Shown one piece after another: positions 5,879-6,712 of a DNA stretch of 6,712 nucleotides. The DNA is taken from NCBI GenBank assembly GCA_025928125.1, contig JAICKD010000177.1:1-6712 (forward strand). The letters are read 5' to 3'. The notes beneath the pieces were generated by a model. It ran no database searches. It had not been told where the DNA came from and saw only the letters and a program-made list of their open reading frames with translations. Positions within the stretch are counted from its first letter, which is position 1. Each line of letters begins with the position of its first letter. Position numbers and translations under genes: made by a program. Source of the DNA: Ktedonobacterales bacterium. Its GTDB lineage: Bacteria; Chloroflexota; Ktedonobacteria; Ktedonobacterales; JADMIN01.

Positions 5879-6430
5879 GTGGATACATTGCTTACGCGAC
5901 ACTGGTGGGCTGTGGGACTGCGGGGGCTGCTGGCGATCATCTTTGGCATTCTCGTGCTGGTGGCGCCGGGCATCACGCTGATCGTGCTGATCGCGTTCTT
6001 CGGCGCGTACGTGCTGATCGATGGCATCGTCGCCATTTACCTGGCGATTCGCGGGCGCGAGAACAACCGCAACTGGGGCTGGCTGCTCGTCGAGGGCATC
6101 GCTGGCGTGCTCATCGGTATCATCACGTTCCGCTGGCCCGGCGTGACGACCTTCGTCTTGCTGGCGTTCATTGCCGCCTGGGCGATCATCACTGGCGTCA
6201 TGGAAATCTTCGAGGCCATCGAGTTGCGACGAACCATCAATAACGAGTGGCTGCTGATCCTCAGCGGCGCTGCCTCAGTCATCTTTGGCCTACTCCTGCT
6301 CCTCTTCCCCAGCGCTGGGGCGTTGGCGCTGGTCTGGCTCATCGGCATCTTCGCGCTCATCTTCGGGATACTGCTGCTGGTGCTGGCGTGGCGGTTGAGA
6401 GGGATGGCGCAGAGCGGCCAGGCGGCATAA
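5879..6430 (+). CDS. HdeD-family (DUF308) integral membrane protein
   Basis: This 183-residue, very hydrophobic protein has six predicted membrane helices (about 12-30, 33-56, 67-84, 89-113, 123-143, 146-171). They are arranged as three helical hairpins, each with a G-x-x-x-I/V-x-x-G entry helix, a Pro (Pro30, Pro87, Pro144) at the turn, and a second helix. This triple internal repeat and the N-terminal R-H-W-W-A-V-G-L-R-G are typical of HdeD/DUF308 proteins. E. coli HdeD is linked to acid resistance at high cell density; its mechanism is unclear and the role here is not known. GTG 5879 is chosen because AGAGGAG (5864-5870) lies eight bases upstream and it leaves the usual short N-terminus before the R-x-W-W motif. 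An in-frame ATG at 5840 would add 13 residues without a good ribosome site. Confidence 0.92.
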   Translation: MDTLLTRHWWAVGLRGLLAIIFGILVLVAPGITLIVLIAFFGAYVLIDGIVAIYLAIRGRENNRNWGWLLVEGIAGVLIGIITFRWPGVTTFVLLAFIAAWAIITGVMEIFEAIELRRTINNEWLLILSGAASVIFGLLLLLFPSAGALALVWLIGIFALIFGILLLVLAWRLRGMAQSGQAA

Positions 6431-6437
6431 TCGCCGC
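6422..6437 (+). terminator. Weak hairpin overlapping the hdeD-like stop codon
   Basis: GCGGC (6422-6426) pairs with GCCGC (6433-6437) around ATAATC, which contains the TAA stop. The stem has five GC pairs and no T run follows on the plus strand, so it is at best a poor terminator between two convergent genes whose stops are 18 bases apart. Confidence 0.2.
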
Positions 6438-6448
6438 GCCGGGGGAGA

Positions 6449-6712
6449 TTAACCCTCCAGCGCCTCTCTCACTAAGCCAACCACTTCATCAAGTGAGAGC
6501 GCCTGTCCCTCGCTCAGCGCACAGGCCAGCGTCGCTTCTTCCATCGTCTCCCGGAGCCAGGCGAGATCGCGCGCGCGCATCTCACGCTCGACTGGTTCCA
6601 CTGGTCCGGGTATCGCGTCGCGATGGCTCGTTCCGGCGGCATAGAGGCGCGCGGCCTGCTCCGGCTCGCCACGGGCGCGGGCAAGCGTTCCGGCGCGTTC
6701 CGCCAGCCACCA
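6449..6712 (-). CDS. C-terminal fragment of a probable TPR-containing ATPase/LuxR-type transcriptional regulator
   Basis: The minus-strand frame is open from the window edge (6712) to a TAA at 6451-6449, giving 87 residues of a protein whose start lies outside. The fragment is helical and rich in Ala, Glu, Arg and Leu. It has W-W-L-A-E-R-A-G near its start, Q-A-A-R-L-Y-A-A-G (about 19-27), a P-x-P-V-E segment followed by a charged helix, and it ends with A-L-S-E-G-Q-A-L-S-L-D-E-V-V. I know this ending (R-L-x-G-A-A-E-A-L-R ... P-x-x-R-x-x-Y ... A-W-x-E-G-R-A-L-S-L-E-E-A-V) from the tails of large NB-ARC/TPR regulators, including SARP/LuxR-family proteins and adenylate-cyclase-linked ATPases. 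The regulatory output domain lies outside the window, so its target cannot be judged. It converges with the hdeD-like gene. Confidence 0.7.
   Translation of the reverse strand, partial: WWLAERAGTLARARGEPEQAARLYAAGTSHRDAIPGPVEPVEREMRARDLAWLRETMEEATLACALSEGQALSLDEVVGLVREALEG

Noticed and set aside
5629..6036. A 136-residue N-terminal extension of the alpha/beta hydrolase
   Set aside because: It is antisense to the HdeD-like gene and low in recognisable structure. The ATG at 5628 has a good ribosome site and starts a complete hydrolase domain.

Overview
The window looks like ordinary chromosomal DNA from a GC-rich bacterium. Bacterial features include GTG starts behind Shine-Dalgarno sequences, a tRNA gene without encoded CCA, an RsmA/KsgA rRNA methylase and a lipobox lipoprotein. 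The mix of genes (streptogramin-lyase-like propeller lipoprotein, HdeD-family membrane protein, TPR-type regulator tail, single-pass D,D-carboxypeptidase with a KPG box) suggests Chloroflexota, possibly Ktedonobacteria-like. That placement is inference from protein style, not a database result.

Layout. Positions 1-189 hold the C-terminus of a plus-strand gene that resembles a SAM-dependent methyltransferase. A minus-strand run follows, read right to left: rsmA/ksgA (3562-2636), tRNA-Phe(GAA) (2552-2480) with its own near-consensus promoter, a D-alanyl-D-alanine carboxypeptidase (2202-1138), and a histidine-rich protein that may be metal-dependent (974-198). The gap between the last two genes contains a compact, strongly self-complementary element that can fold as a three-way junction. 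Across a divergent gap lies a plus-strand lipoprotein with a seven-bladed Vgb-like propeller (3739-4803). It converges with a minus-strand alpha/beta hydrolase (5628-4825). The hydrolase is divergent from a plus-strand HdeD/DUF308 membrane protein (5879-6430). That gene converges on the C-terminal end of a minus-strand protein resembling TPR-containing ATPase/LuxR-type regulators (6712-6449, cut by the window end).

How the genes relate. There is no single pathway. rsmA and tRNA-Phe serve translation. The carboxypeptidase trims cell-wall peptides outside the membrane. The propeller lipoprotein and HdeD-like protein belong to the cell envelope. The hydrolase and the histidine-rich protein have unknown substrates. 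Most genes appear to be single transcription units, given frequent strand switches and gaps of 80 to 280 bases between same-strand genes.

I saw no mobile element, CRISPR array, phage gene, toxin-antitoxin pair or obvious defence system. The most interesting signals are non-coding: the foldable element at 1020-1125, and the tRNA-Phe promoter whose predicted transcript begins exactly with a hairpin filling the whole 5' leader. No gap without a gene exceeds 300 bases; the two longest are described as features.
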